Assembly: GCF_000046705.1 (NCBI RefSeq)
Contig: NC_005956.1
Location: forward strand, 930,001 to 994,000
DNA length: 64,000 bases
Source: Bartonella henselae str. Houston-1
Lineage (GTDB): Bacteria > Pseudomonadota > Alphaproteobacteria > Rhizobiales > Rhizobiaceae
Direction: 5' to 3'
In this document: piece after piece, positions 49,619 to 59,600 of the stretch
Position numbering within the stretch: position 1 is the first letter of the stretch
Layout of the letters: every line of letters starts with the position of its first letter
Position numbers and translations under genes: made by a program
Notes under the pieces: generated by a model
What the model was told of the DNA's origin: nothing
Seen by the model: only the letters and a program-made list of their open reading frames with translations
Databases searched by the model: none

Positions 49619-52261
49619 ATGTCAAACAAAATGCTTATAGATGCCTCCCACCCGGAGGAAACACGTGTTGTTGTTGTTCATGGCAACAAAATTGAAGAAC
49701 TTGATTTTGAATCGGAACATAAAAAGCAGCTCAAGGGGAATATTTATCTAGCACGTATTACCCGTGTAGAGCCATCTCTTCAGGCAGCTTTTGTCGAATA
49801 TGGTGGTAACCGCCATGGTTTTTTGACATTTTCTGAAATTCATCCTGATTATTATCAAATACCTCTTGCTGATCGCCTCGCTCTTCTTGAAGAAGAAGAA
49901 AAAGCTGCCGTAGGAGAAAGTCATATAGATGTTCTCATTGAAGAAACAAACAAAAATAAAAAACGCTCCAGAAAAACAAAAAAAGATAAGAAAAATAGCA
50001 CCATGGCAGCGGATGTTGTAAATAACATTACATTCGATGCAATCACAATTGATGATGCAGAAGAAGCATTTGATGCAAATGTTTCTCATGACGACATTGA
50101 AATGGTTGGTGCAGAAGATGTCCGTGAAGAACTCCCTACTTATCAACGTAAACAAGGACGTCAGTATAAAATTCAAGAAGTGATTAAACGACGTCAAATT
50201 TTATTGGTGCAAGTTATCAAGGAAGAGCGTGGCAATAAAGGTGCCGCACTCACAACATATTTATCTCTAGCAGGTCGTTATTCTGTTTTAATGCCCAATA
50301 CAGCGCGTGGTGGTGGTATTTCACGAAAAATCACGAATGCACAAGATCGCAAGCGTCTTAAAGAAATTGTAAAAGAATTAGCAGTTCCAAAAGGTATGGG
50401 AGTTATCTTGCGAACTGCTGGAGCTAATAGAACAAAAGCTGAGATTAAACGCGATTATGAATACCTTACACGACTATGGGATACTGTTCGCACTTTAACA
50501 CTCAAGTCAACTGCTCCATGTCTTGTCCATGAAGAAAGCAATCTTATAAAGCGTTCTATACGCGACCTTTACAATAAAAATATCAATGAAATTCTCGTTT
50601 CTGGTGATCAAGGATATCGTGAAGCAAAAGACTTCATGCGTATGCTGATGCCAAGTCATGCAAAAGTTGTGCAACCTTATCGCGATCCTATCCCTATTTT
50701 TGCGCGCAATAATATCGAAATTCAACTTGACAAAATGTTGCATCCTCAAGTTTCTTTAAAATCTGGTGGCTATCTTGTTATTAATCAAACAGAAGCACTT
50801 GTTGCTATTGACGTAAATTCTGGCCGCTCTACCAAAGAACTTTCTGTTGAAAAAACAGCTTTACAAACCAATCTTGAAGCTGCAGAAGAAATAGCACGTC
50901 AATTACGCTTGCGTGACCTCGCTGGCCTGATTGTAATTGATTTTATCGATATGCTTGAAGAGCGCAATGTCAGGATGGTCGAAAAAAAGTTGAAAGATTG
51001 CTTGAAAAACGACCGTGCCCGTATTCAAGTTGGTCATATTTCACATTTCGGACTTCTGGAAATGAGTCGTCAGCGTATTCGCATATCAGTTTTAGAAAGT
51101 ACAACACACCCCTGCCCGCATTGCTCTGGAACAGGAAATGTACGCTCTGAATCATCAATTGCTTTACATGTGATGCGCTCAATTGAAGAATATCTTCTTC
51201 ATAATCCGAAACATAACATTACTGTGCGCACTCCTGTAGCAACAGCGTTTTATGTCTTAAACCACAAACGGAATATTCTTGTTAATTTAGAAGCACGCTT
51301 TAAGCTTAATATTAGTATTGAAGCAGATGATAGCATCGGAACACAACATCTCATTATTTCTAAAGGGACAATAGCAGAGACAATTTCTCAACCTCCATTA
51401 ATTTTTGAAAATGACCATAAAGAAGTCATTGAAAATACTCTTTTAAGAGAAAGCAGAGAGAGTGAATTTATCGAAGATAACACATCCATTGAAACAAACC
51501 AAAAACGTCGACGTAAAAATCGTCAAGATGAGATTCATGATAGTTCTCTGTCTACGGTTCATAAAAAAGATGATATAGTAAATGAAGATTCCCGTCGTCG
51601 AGGACGTCGTCGAGGACGTCGTGGTGGTCGTCGTAATCAGGAGAATAATCTTTATCAGATTCATATTCCTTATGCAGAACCAATTGGAGAATTTGCCAAA
51701 CAGGCCTTGGCAGAAATTAAAGCAGATTACCGTCAACGTCATGTTCAAGCTGCTAAGTCTGTGGAGTTTGAAGAAGTAAAAAACAATACACAACACTTAA
51801 CTACACAACAAGATGAATCTGTAAAAGTTGATGCAGTTGCTAAACCTCAAAAGCGTAAGGCACGTTCTTCAAAAACAAGGCAAAATCAGAAACTCATTGA
51901 AAATAATCAAAGTGTGACAACACCAGAAACTCTAGAAGAAAAATCTGCAGAAAGTTTACGAAATAAAGTTAAAACAAAAAAAGTAGATGAAGCTTCTTAT
52001 GAGGTGGCGGAAAAAACTCCTGCAAATAGTAAAAAATCAGTACGAAAAACACGAAAAAAACCATCCCCTAAGGACTTACCACAAATACAAATAGAGGAAA
52101 TATCAAAACAAGAAACTATAATAGAGGAAGTTATTGAGCCAACTTCCTCCAAAACTGAAGTAATAAACAACCAACCCGTTGTTGTATCATCAATGCCTGA
52201 GGATGTTCCCAAAACTAAGCGTGTTGGTTGGTGGAAACGCAAAACACTGTCCAAGAATTAA
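49619..52261 (+). CDS. rne: Ribonuclease E
   Basis: This is the main endonuclease of mRNA decay and rRNA/tRNA processing, and the degradosome scaffold. The 880-aa protein has an S1 domain split by an acidic and Lys-rich insert (about 85-185), as in alphaproteobacterial RNase E. Catalytic Asp residues lie in AIDVNSGRST and IVIDFIDM, and the zinc-link is CPHCSGTGNV. The remainder from about 600 is disordered, charged and repeat-rich, with an RGR cluster at about 658-672. It ends in a short conserved-looking RVGWWKRK. The gene is monocistronic with a strong terminator. Confidence 0.95.
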   Translation: MSNKMLIDASHPEETRVVVVHGNKIEELDFESEHKKQLKGNIYLARITRVEPSLQAAFVEYGGNRHGFLTFSEIHPDYYQIPLADRLALLEEEEKAAVGESHIDVLIEETNKNKKRSRKTKKDKKNSTMAADVVNNITFDAITIDDAEEAFDANVSHDDIEMVGAEDVREELPTYQRKQGRQYKIQEVIKRRQILLVQVIKEERGNKGAALTTYLSLAGRYSVLMPNTARGGGISRKITNAQDRKRLKEIVKELAVPKGMGVILRTAGANRTKAEIKRDYEYLTRLWDTVRTLTLKSTAPCLVHEESNLIKRSIRDLYNKNINEILVSGDQGYREAKDFMRMLMPSHAKVVQPYRDPIPIFARNNIEIQLDKMLHPQVSLKSGGYLVINQTEALVAIDVNSGRSTKELSVEKTALQTNLEAAEEIARQLRLRDLAGLIVIDFIDMLEERNVRMVEKKLKDCLKNDRARIQVGHISHFGLLEMSRQRIRISVLESTTHPCPHCSGTGNVRSESSIALHVMRSIEEYLLHNPKHNITVRTPVATAFYVLNHKRNILVNLEARFKLNISIEADDSIGTQHLIISKGTIAETISQPPLIFENDHKEVIENTLLRESRESEFIEDNTSIETNQKRRRKNRQDEIHDSSLSTVHKKDDIVNEDSRRRGRRRGRRGGRRNQENNLYQIHIPYAEPIGEFAKQALAEIKADYRQRHVQAAKSVEFEEVKNNTQHLTTQQDESVKVDAVAKPQKRKARSSKTRQNQKLIENNQSVTTPETLEEKSAESLRNKVKTKKVDEASYEVAEKTPANSKKSVRKTRKKPSPKDLPQIQIEEISKQETIIEEVIEPTSSKTEVINNQPVVVSSMPEDVPKTKRVGWWKRKTLSKN
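51593..51634 (+). repeat. 12-bp tandem repeat coding for an Arg/Gly-rich stretch in RNase E
   Basis: CGTCGTCGAGGA occurs twice in a row (51593-51616), followed by a third partial, variant copy and more CGT codons. The product is RRRGRRRGRRGGRR. Such arginine-rich segments in RNase E bind RNA; the direct repeats would also be prone to length change. Confidence 0.8.
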
Positions 52262-52270
52262 GTATAAAAA

Positions 52271-52298
52271 AACCGCCACAAATATTTGTGGCGGTTTT
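52271..52298. terminator. Strong bidirectional terminator after rne
   Basis: A perfect self-complementary stem AACCGCCACAAAT / ATTTGTGGCGGTT with T and A runs at its two sides. It lies ten bases after the rne stop and about 50 bases from the end of the convergent IalB-family gene. Confidence 0.9.
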
Positions 52299-52349
52299 AA
52301 AAGAAAAACAAGAAAAATGCTTTTTTTATTTTTCTATGTCATGTGTTTA

Positions 52350-52961
52350 TTAATTTTTTTTAGCTTTTTCTTGCTCAGCCCGCATACGATCTTCAATCTC
52401 TTTTTGCTTTGATTGAATAGCTTGTTGTAATTTTATTTGTTCTTGTTGAAAATCTTTTTCTTCCATACCAGGACCTGTGTATGCGGCTGAAAATCCTTTA
52501 AGAGAAAATTCAATAGGATTAGCTGAACCACGGAAATTAATTGTGGTTACAACCATTTTAGAACCACTTTTCATAGCAGCAATGAGCTTATCATCTAAAA
52601 CATCATTGGCAATACAACTTGGTCCATTACAAATAATGTAAGGAACTTTTTTAGAGAAATTATCTCCAATTTGAATATGGACACCTTCTGGCAAAAAACG
52701 ACCTGTAGGCACTTGAATACCTATACGTCTTTCATTTTGTTTCCCTTTTATTTCAACGAGATTAAAAGCCGTCAAAGGTTGTCCAGTATTTGATACAACA
52801 GTGTTCATTGTATTACAAATATCAACATCATGCTGCTTACTGCAAACTTTATACCAACCTTGAGATAAAGTTTGTGCACTCGCAGGAGCATAAATTGTAA
52901 TAAAAAGAGCAACAGCTCCAGCTAATATTGAAACAACAAAATAAATATTTTTATGCGACAT
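52350..52961 (-). CDS. Invasion-associated locus B (IalB) family protein
   Basis: This is an exported protein of 203 aa. It has a signal peptide of about 29 residues ending ASA, then the IalB domain with GWYKVCSKQHDVDICNTMNT, GIQVPTGRFLPEGVHIQIGD, PYIICNGPSCIAND and ATTINF-like VVTTINFRGSANPIEFSLKG. Six cysteines suggest disulfides. The last 35 residues are a charged, Gln/Glu/Lys-rich probable helix. IalB supports red-cell invasion in Bartonella bacilliformis, but the family is broad and this paralogue is not next to an ialA-type gene. Role is inferred. Confidence 0.88.
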   Translation of the reverse strand: MSHKNIYFVVSILAGAVALFITIYAPASAQTLSQGWYKVCSKQHDVDICNTMNTVVSNTGQPLTAFNLVEIKGKQNERRIGIQVPTGRFLPEGVHIQIGDNFSKKVPYIICNGPSCIANDVLDDKLIAAMKSGSKMVVTTINFRGSANPIEFSLKGFSAAYTGPGMEEKDFQQEQIKLQQAIQSKQKEIEDRMRAEQEKAKKN

Positions 52962-53279
52962 GATTAAGTTAATCCTTTCAACGCGCTTTCACAATAATCC
53001 CAACATTAGGAATATTAAAATAATCTCAATAATTGTATTAAATTAAATCAATAAAATAATACCTCTTTTTATGCCTCTTACTTCAATATAAAGATAAAAG
53101 TCAAATTTGGAGAAGTAAAGCTACCAATAGTCAGTTAAATATTTTATGTACTCATGCACCATCCCCATCTTTATTGCATTGGTTTTTATGAAATTTATTC
53201 ATAAAATAGTTTAGTGCAATGAAATAGGCTAAGATTGCATAAACGAATCAATATTGCAATACGGTTAAAGTAAACTTCT
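52962..53279. other. Divergent spacer between IalB-family and YejA-like genes
   Basis: About 320 AT-rich bases. No gene or clear operator is seen; promoters in both directions are expected. Confidence 0.4.
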
Positions 53280-55091
53280 ATGTTATTCTATAATTTTTAT
53301 TATTTTAGGCTTTTCTTTACATTTATAATTCTTCTTTTAAATTATGGAACGTTTGCAGCTGGTATTGCAATGCATGGGGTTCCCAAATTGTCGGATCAAT
53401 TTGATTATTTTCCTTATGCATCTCCCAATGCAAATCGAAAAGGGAAAGTGACCTATGGTGTTGTTGGAACATTTGATGGATTAAACCCATTTGTAATCCG
53501 CAGTTTCCGAACAACTGCAAGGGGACTTTTCGCTGATGAACAATTTTCTAGTCTTGTTTATGAAACAATGATGGTACGCTCTCGTGATGAGGCATTTACA
53601 GTTTATAGCCTTCTGGCAGAAAAAGTTGAATTAAATAATGAGCGCACTGAAATTACCTTTTTTCTTAATCCAAAGGCGCGTTTTTCAGATGGACATCCTT
53701 TAACAATTGAAGATGTTTTATTCACAATAAAACTCCTTAAAGATAAAGGAAGACCTCCATTTGATCGCTATATAAAACGTATAGAATCTGTCGAAAAAAT
53801 CGGAGATCACGGTATTAAAATACGCTTTCCACACTCAAAAGATCGCGAATTTCCACTTCTCTTAGCAAGTGTCATGCCAATATTGCCAAAACACGCTATT
53901 AATGTTGATGATTTTGAAAAAAATGGGTTAAATAAAATTCCAGGCAGTGGTCCCTATATCATTGAACATGTGGATCTGGGGGAACGAATTATCTATAAAC
54001 GCAATCCTCATTATTGGGGTCAAAATCTCCCTGTTAATAAAGGATTAAATAATTTTGATACTATCCAAATCGAATATTTTCGCAATGATACAGCACGTTT
54101 TGAAGCCTTTAAAAAGGGCATTATTGATGTCTTTATTGAAACAAATTCAAATCGTTGGCAACATTCTTATAATTTTCCAGCTGTTCGTGAAGGACAAATT
54201 ATCAAAGAAATTTTTTTGAAAGGGACACCTACTGATATCATGGGGTTTGTTTTTAACACACGTCGCACACTTTTTAAAGATAAAAGAGTAAGGCAAGCGT
54301 TATCGATACTTTTCGATTTTGAATGGGTCAATCATCACCTTTTCAATAATATATACACAAGAACAGAAGGTTATTGGGATGGATCTATCCTTTCATCTAT
54401 TGGAAAACCAGCAAGTGAAGAAGAAAAAGCACTTTTAGCACCTTATCCTGATGCGGTTCTTCCTGAAGTAATGGATGGAAGCTGGCGTATTTCTAAAACA
54501 GATGGATCGGGTATGGACCGATTAAACGCTCAAAAAGCTTGGAAATTGTTACAAGAAGCAGGCTTTACCAAAAAAAATAACAGGCTTATTGCTCCCAATG
54601 GTTTACCTTTTCAATTTGAAATTATGACTCAATCACTTGAAGAAGAAAAGGTTGCACTTGCATTTCAGAGTAATTTGTCACGTCTTGGTATTCATGCTGA
54701 AATAAGAACCGTTGATGATAGCCAATATCAAAACCGCTTGGGAATGTTTAATTATGATATGATTATAGGAAAATTAAAAAATTCTCTATCACCAGGGAAC
54801 GAACAAATAAACCGTTGGAGTTCGGCTTCTCGAAATTTAAAAGGGAGTTTTAATTTTTCTGGAGCTTCTGATCCTGCTATAGATGCAATGATAACAGCGA
54901 TACTCGACGCACATTCACAGGTTGATTTCATTGCAGCAGTTCGTGCTTTGGATAGAATTCTTATTTCTGGAAGTTATTATATACCTTTGTATCATTTATC
55001 TGAACAATGGGTAGCGCGTTGGTCATATATTAAACGCCCCACTTATACACCTCTATACGGATATCGTCTTCAAGCTTGGTGGCGTGAATAA
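53280..55091 (+). CDS. Periplasmic oligopeptide-binding protein, YejA-like (SBP family 5)
   Basis: This is a solute-binding protein of an ABC importer for peptides or peptide antibiotics such as microcin C. The 603-aa product starts with a hydrophobic signal region (about 6-26) and GIAMHGVPKL. It shows FDGLNPFVIR, SDGHPLTIEDVLFTIKLL, IPGSGPYIIE and YYIPLYHLSEQWVARW, as in YejA. No yejB, yejE or yejF permease or ATPase gene follows: the next 1.6 kb has no intact gene. It is therefore an orphan here and may use a transporter encoded elsewhere. Confidence 0.9.
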   Translation: MLFYNFYYFRLFFTFIILLLNYGTFAAGIAMHGVPKLSDQFDYFPYASPNANRKGKVTYGVVGTFDGLNPFVIRSFRTTARGLFADEQFSSLVYETMMVRSRDEAFTVYSLLAEKVELNNERTEITFFLNPKARFSDGHPLTIEDVLFTIKLLKDKGRPPFDRYIKRIESVEKIGDHGIKIRFPHSKDREFPLLLASVMPILPKHAINVDDFEKNGLNKIPGSGPYIIEHVDLGERIIYKRNPHYWGQNLPVNKGLNNFDTIQIEYFRNDTARFEAFKKGIIDVFIETNSNRWQHSYNFPAVREGQIIKEIFLKGTPTDIMGFVFNTRRTLFKDKRVRQALSILFDFEWVNHHLFNNIYTRTEGYWDGSILSSIGKPASEEEKALLAPYPDAVLPEVMDGSWRISKTDGSGMDRLNAQKAWKLLQEAGFTKKNNRLIAPNGLPFQFEIMTQSLEEEKVALAFQSNLSRLGIHAEIRTVDDSQYQNRLGMFNYDMIIGKLKNSLSPGNEQINRWSSASRNLKGSFNFSGASDPAIDAMITAILDAHSQVDFIAAVRALDRILISGSYYIPLYHLSEQWVARWSYIKRPTYTPLYGYRLQAWWRE

Positions 55092-56690
55092 AAAATAATT
55101 TAATAAAACTTATTTTAAATTTTTCTTATTTATGAGTAATGTTATCTAAAATAATAAAGGTTCATAAGAGATAGCTTTATTTTAAAAAACACAAAAGAAA
55201 CAATTTATAATTACTATCTAAATTTAAAATTCTTTTAATACATTTAATGTATTATATTTATATAAAATGACCATAAGTTATAAAAAATGTCTCTCTACAA
55301 GTACAAATATTTAATTATTATATATAAATATACTTAAATTTAAAATAAAAAATATTCTTATAGAAATCAGAGATATCTATTTTTTCTTATCGCGGAAAAA
55401 GAAAAAATTACCTTATCGGCCACATAGTGACTAGTTATTTATTCTATAGCCTTAATTGAAATTTGGATGTATTCACTGTAGGGAACTTTTTTATATTACC
55501 ATACTCTTCCCCAAATATATTTTTTATAAAAATTTAAAATTCTTTCTATTTTGAATACATTGCAACAAGAATAAAACAAATACCTTTGATTAAGCCACTC
55601 TTCAATACAAGAATTTTATACGATTTATAATATTCTTTCTCTTATTTGGAAGCATTATATTATGTAATTCTCTCACGGTTTTACAAAACATAGGTGCTTC
55701 TTCAAAAATGTGCCTCACTATATAATAGCAGTCTTTATACTGTTAAATATTTCTTTTGAATATTTATATAAGAGCTGTTCGTTAGCAATTCTTCAATATC
55801 CCTGATTAAACTGGGGTTTATTGAGTTATCTGCATTTCTTGCCCAAATAAAATCTTGCTCTTTCCAATAAAAACGTTTATACAAAACAGTAATTATATCA
55901 CTCTGTAATATATATCCAAAATTTTTACAGCTAATAACAAAATTAAATAGTCTTTCGTTATCTAATGATCACCCCCCAACATCTTCATTCATTTTTCATT
56001 CATTAAATAAGTAAGTTTTTTCAAATATTTTTTTGCTTTAATTAGCTTCTCTTCGTACTCCCCCACTGCGTATTCTCTTGCTATGTACATCCTATAGATA
56101 AACTTTTATTTTTTTCGGCTAAATCATCTAATTTCAACCTTATAATATTCCTCCTTTAGATCGTTCCATTCTTGCAAGAGTTTATTCTGTTCCTGTAAAA
56201 GCTCATAAGGTTCTGTACTATAAAAAAATATGTTTTCCAAAAGAATTAAATTAGAATTTTTTCTTCAATAAATTTTATCCTACTATTAACATTATCTCTT
56301 TTCTTTTTAAAATATTGATATTTTTTGTTAGAAGCTAACTTGATTAAGCCGAATTCGACATAAAAATTTTTAAGCAACATATTAAAGTGATTTTAAAAAG
56401 GCTATCACCAGTAGTCTTTGTAATGAAAAAAACATATTACCATTACCCTGTTTTTTGCTCTTTAGAGGATTTGTAGAAAGCCATTATATGCAAAAGTGTT
56501 ATTTTATTACGATTGCGCTGTCTAAGCTATTTTTTATTATATCAATATATAGTTATAATGCAGAACTCTAAATGAACATGTAAAGAATTCTTTATCGTAA
56601 CCTTGAAGTTTATTTTTATAAAGACTTAGTAAAAGTATATTTTTATAGACTATTTTATAAAAATAACTGAAGTAAAAATAGTGAACTTTT
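55092..56690. other. Large gene-free AT-rich region
   Basis: About 1.6 kb between the YejA-like gene and mfd has no intact open frame. The part 55602-56380 holds a broken unidentified gene on the minus strand (separate entry). The part 55092-55600 is very AT-rich and shows nothing I can interpret. Confidence 0.6.
55602..56380 (-). pseudogene. Broken unidentified gene, partly coiled-coil
   Basis: On the minus strand several protein-like pieces follow one another in changing frames. They start with an ATG at 56380 (MLLKNFYVEFGLIKLASNKK, stop at 56246). Then come YELLQEQNKLLQEWNDLKEE near 56200, LDDLAEKNKSLS, REYAVGEYEEKLIKAKKYL near 56050, and a 77-codon open piece at 55735-55968 (RLFNFVISCKNFGYILQSDI, WKEQDFIWARNADNSINPSL, RDIEELL). 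Last is YYIVRHIFEEAPMFCKTVRE, ending at 55602. Consistent strand and order suggest one gene of about 250 codons ruined by indels. I do not recognise the family. Confidence 0.55.
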
Positions 56691-59600
56691 CTAAACAGAG
56701 TGCTGTTCTGCCATTTCTACAAGCTGTGTCATAATAGTTGCTACTCCAATAAGCCTTTCATCCACTGTCGCCCAATCACGAATAAAAGCAATTGTTTGAT
56801 CTGGTCGAATTTTAGCCATCGAACCTTGTTTCCCAACCCACTGAACAAGAGAAATGCTATTTGCGAAATAATTATTACGAAACTGTATAACAACCCCTTT
56901 AGGTCCAGTATCCAATTTTTCCACATGTGCTTTTCGGCATAATATTTTGATATAAAAGACTTTAAGAAGATGTTGAACTTCAAGCGGCAAAGATCCAAAA
57001 CGATCAATTAATTCCGCTGCAAATTCATCAATTTGCTCTAAATCATCAAGTTCTGTCAAACGACGATAAAGCCCCATACGTAAGGATAAGTCAGGCACGA
57101 AACTTTCTGGTATCATCACTGTTATACCAAGTGAAATTTGAGGAGACCATTGTTTATCCTCACTCTGCTTACCATCTTTTAATTCAACAACGGCATCTTC
57201 AAGCATTTTTTGATAGAGCTCAAATCCAACTTCTTTGATATGCCCCGATTGCTCTTCACCTAAAAAATTTCCCGAACCGCGAATATCCATATCGTGGCTT
57301 GCCAATTGAAAACCAGCCCCCAAGCTATCAAGAGATTGTAAAACTTTAAGACGACGATCAGCAGCAGGAGTTAAAACTTTACCAGAAGGAAATGTAAAGA
57401 GTGCGTAAGCACGTTGTTTTGAACGCCCTACCCTACCACGCAGTTGATAGAGAGCAGCAAGGCCAAACATTTCAGCACGATGCACGATTAAGGTATTAGC
57501 TGTTGGAATATCAAGACCTGATTCAATGATGGTTGTTGACAACAGAACATCATATTGCCCATCATAAAATGCATTCATAATATCATCAAGTTGTCCAGCT
57601 GGCATTTGCCCATGAGCTACAACGAATTTAAGTTCAGGAACATATGCTTTGAGATATTCTTCTACAAAGCCAAGATCAGAAACACGAGGGCATACATAAA
57701 AACTTTGTCCACCACGGTAATATTCTCGAAGCAATGTTTCGCGTATAACAAGTGAATCAAACGGTGCAATAAAAGTACGTACCGCCATTCTATCAATGGG
57801 AGGAGTTGTTATCAATGAAAGTTCACGAACCCCTGATAACGCAAGTCCTAAAGTGCGCGGTATCGGTGTTGCTGAAAGTGTAAGAACATGAATATCACTT
57901 TTAAGCTCTTTTAACCGCTCTTTGTGTTTTACGCCAAAATGTTGTTCCTCATCAATGATAAGAAGCCCTAAGCGTAAAAAATTCACTGCATCGCTTAAAA
58001 GTGCATGTGTTCCAATGACAATATCAATTGTACCATCTGAAAGTCCTTTTTTGACTTGAGCAAGTTCTTTAGTTTTGACAAGCCTTGAAGCATGACCAAT
58101 TTTAACGGGTAATCCTTGAAAACGTGAAACAAAAGTTTTGTAATGTTGTCGTGAAAGCAAAGTTGTTGGCACAACAACAGCAACCTGATATCCATTTAAT
58201 GCTGCAACAAAAGCGCTTCGAATGGCAACTTCTGTTTTTCCAAAGCCAACATCACCACATATTAAGCGATCCATTGGTTTTCCCGATGCTAAATCGTCTA
58301 AAACCGCATCAATTGCATCCATTTGATCTTCCGTTTCTTCATAAGGAAAGCATGCAACAAACTCATCAAATGGTCCAATTGGTGGAAGCAAAGCAGGTGC
58401 AGAACGCGTAGCACGCTCTGCAGCTATACGGATTAATTGGTTAGCCATTTCCAATAAATGTTTTTTAAGTCGTGTTTTTCTTGCTTGCCAAGCAACACCA
58501 CCTAACTTATCTAACGTTACATCTGTTCCTTCCGATCCATAACGTGAAAGAAGTTCAATATTTTCAACAGGTAAAAAGAGCAGATCGCCTCCAGCATACT
58601 TAATCTCAAGACAATCTCGTAAAATTCCAGCTGTAGTGATAGTTTTAAGACCAACAAATTGTCCAATACCATGATCGATATGCACAACGATATCGCCAGA
58701 ATTTAAAGCTGCAATTTCAGAAATAAAATTTTTATTGTGTTTACGCCGTTTGGGTGATCTTATGAAACGATCACCGAGGATATCTTGCTCTGTTATGATA
58801 GCAAAATCTTCCACTTCAAAACCGTGCTCTATCCTTATAACAGCTGCTGTTATATGATCACGTGGTGTTGCTCTCACCGTTTGTAATGATTTTACAATAT
58901 CTATTTTTTTCAATCCATGCTCATCAAGAACCTGTAGCAAACGTGCCAGAGACCCTTCACTCCAACCGGCTAATAGCACCTTCTTTTTAGCAACATGCAA
59001 TGAAGCAATATGATGAACGACACTTGAAAAAACATTTTTCTCTTGCGCATTACGCTCTTTTACAAAATCATATCCAGCTTTAATATTCGCATGAACAACA
59101 GTTTTTCCAAAAGTTTGTGGAACATTAAAAGGCGTAAAATCAATACGTTGTCCGGATTGTTGCGCAATTTCTAAAACACGCTCTGGTGTTAAATAGAGAA
59201 GGCTAGGCTCTATTGGATGATAAGAAGTAGGATTTTCTTTATCATTTTCATGCTCTTTCTCTTTGCGTGCATCATAATAATCTTCAATAAGGCGATAACG
59301 CTCGGTGAGCACTTCTTCTATGAAATGCTCAAAAACAAATGGTAAATTGCCACAATGGTCAAAAAAAGTGTCAAGTTTTTCATAAAAAAATGGGAGCCAA
59401 TGTTCCATACCAGCAAAGCGTCGCCCTTGAGAAAGAGCTTCATACAGCATGTTCTTTTTTTGTGACACACCAAATGTACGGATATAATTGCTTTTAAATC
59501 TGTTAATAAGTTCAGGTGTAAGAATAACTTCACTCATTGAGTGTAAGAAAAATTCAGTTCTTTTATGTGTAGTTCTTTGTGTTTCTGAATCAAATACACG

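Noticed and set aside
51443..51796. 117-codon minus-strand frame inside rne with runs of Thr and Ser
   Set aside because: Antisense shadow of the Arg-rich repeats and acidic tail of RNase E.
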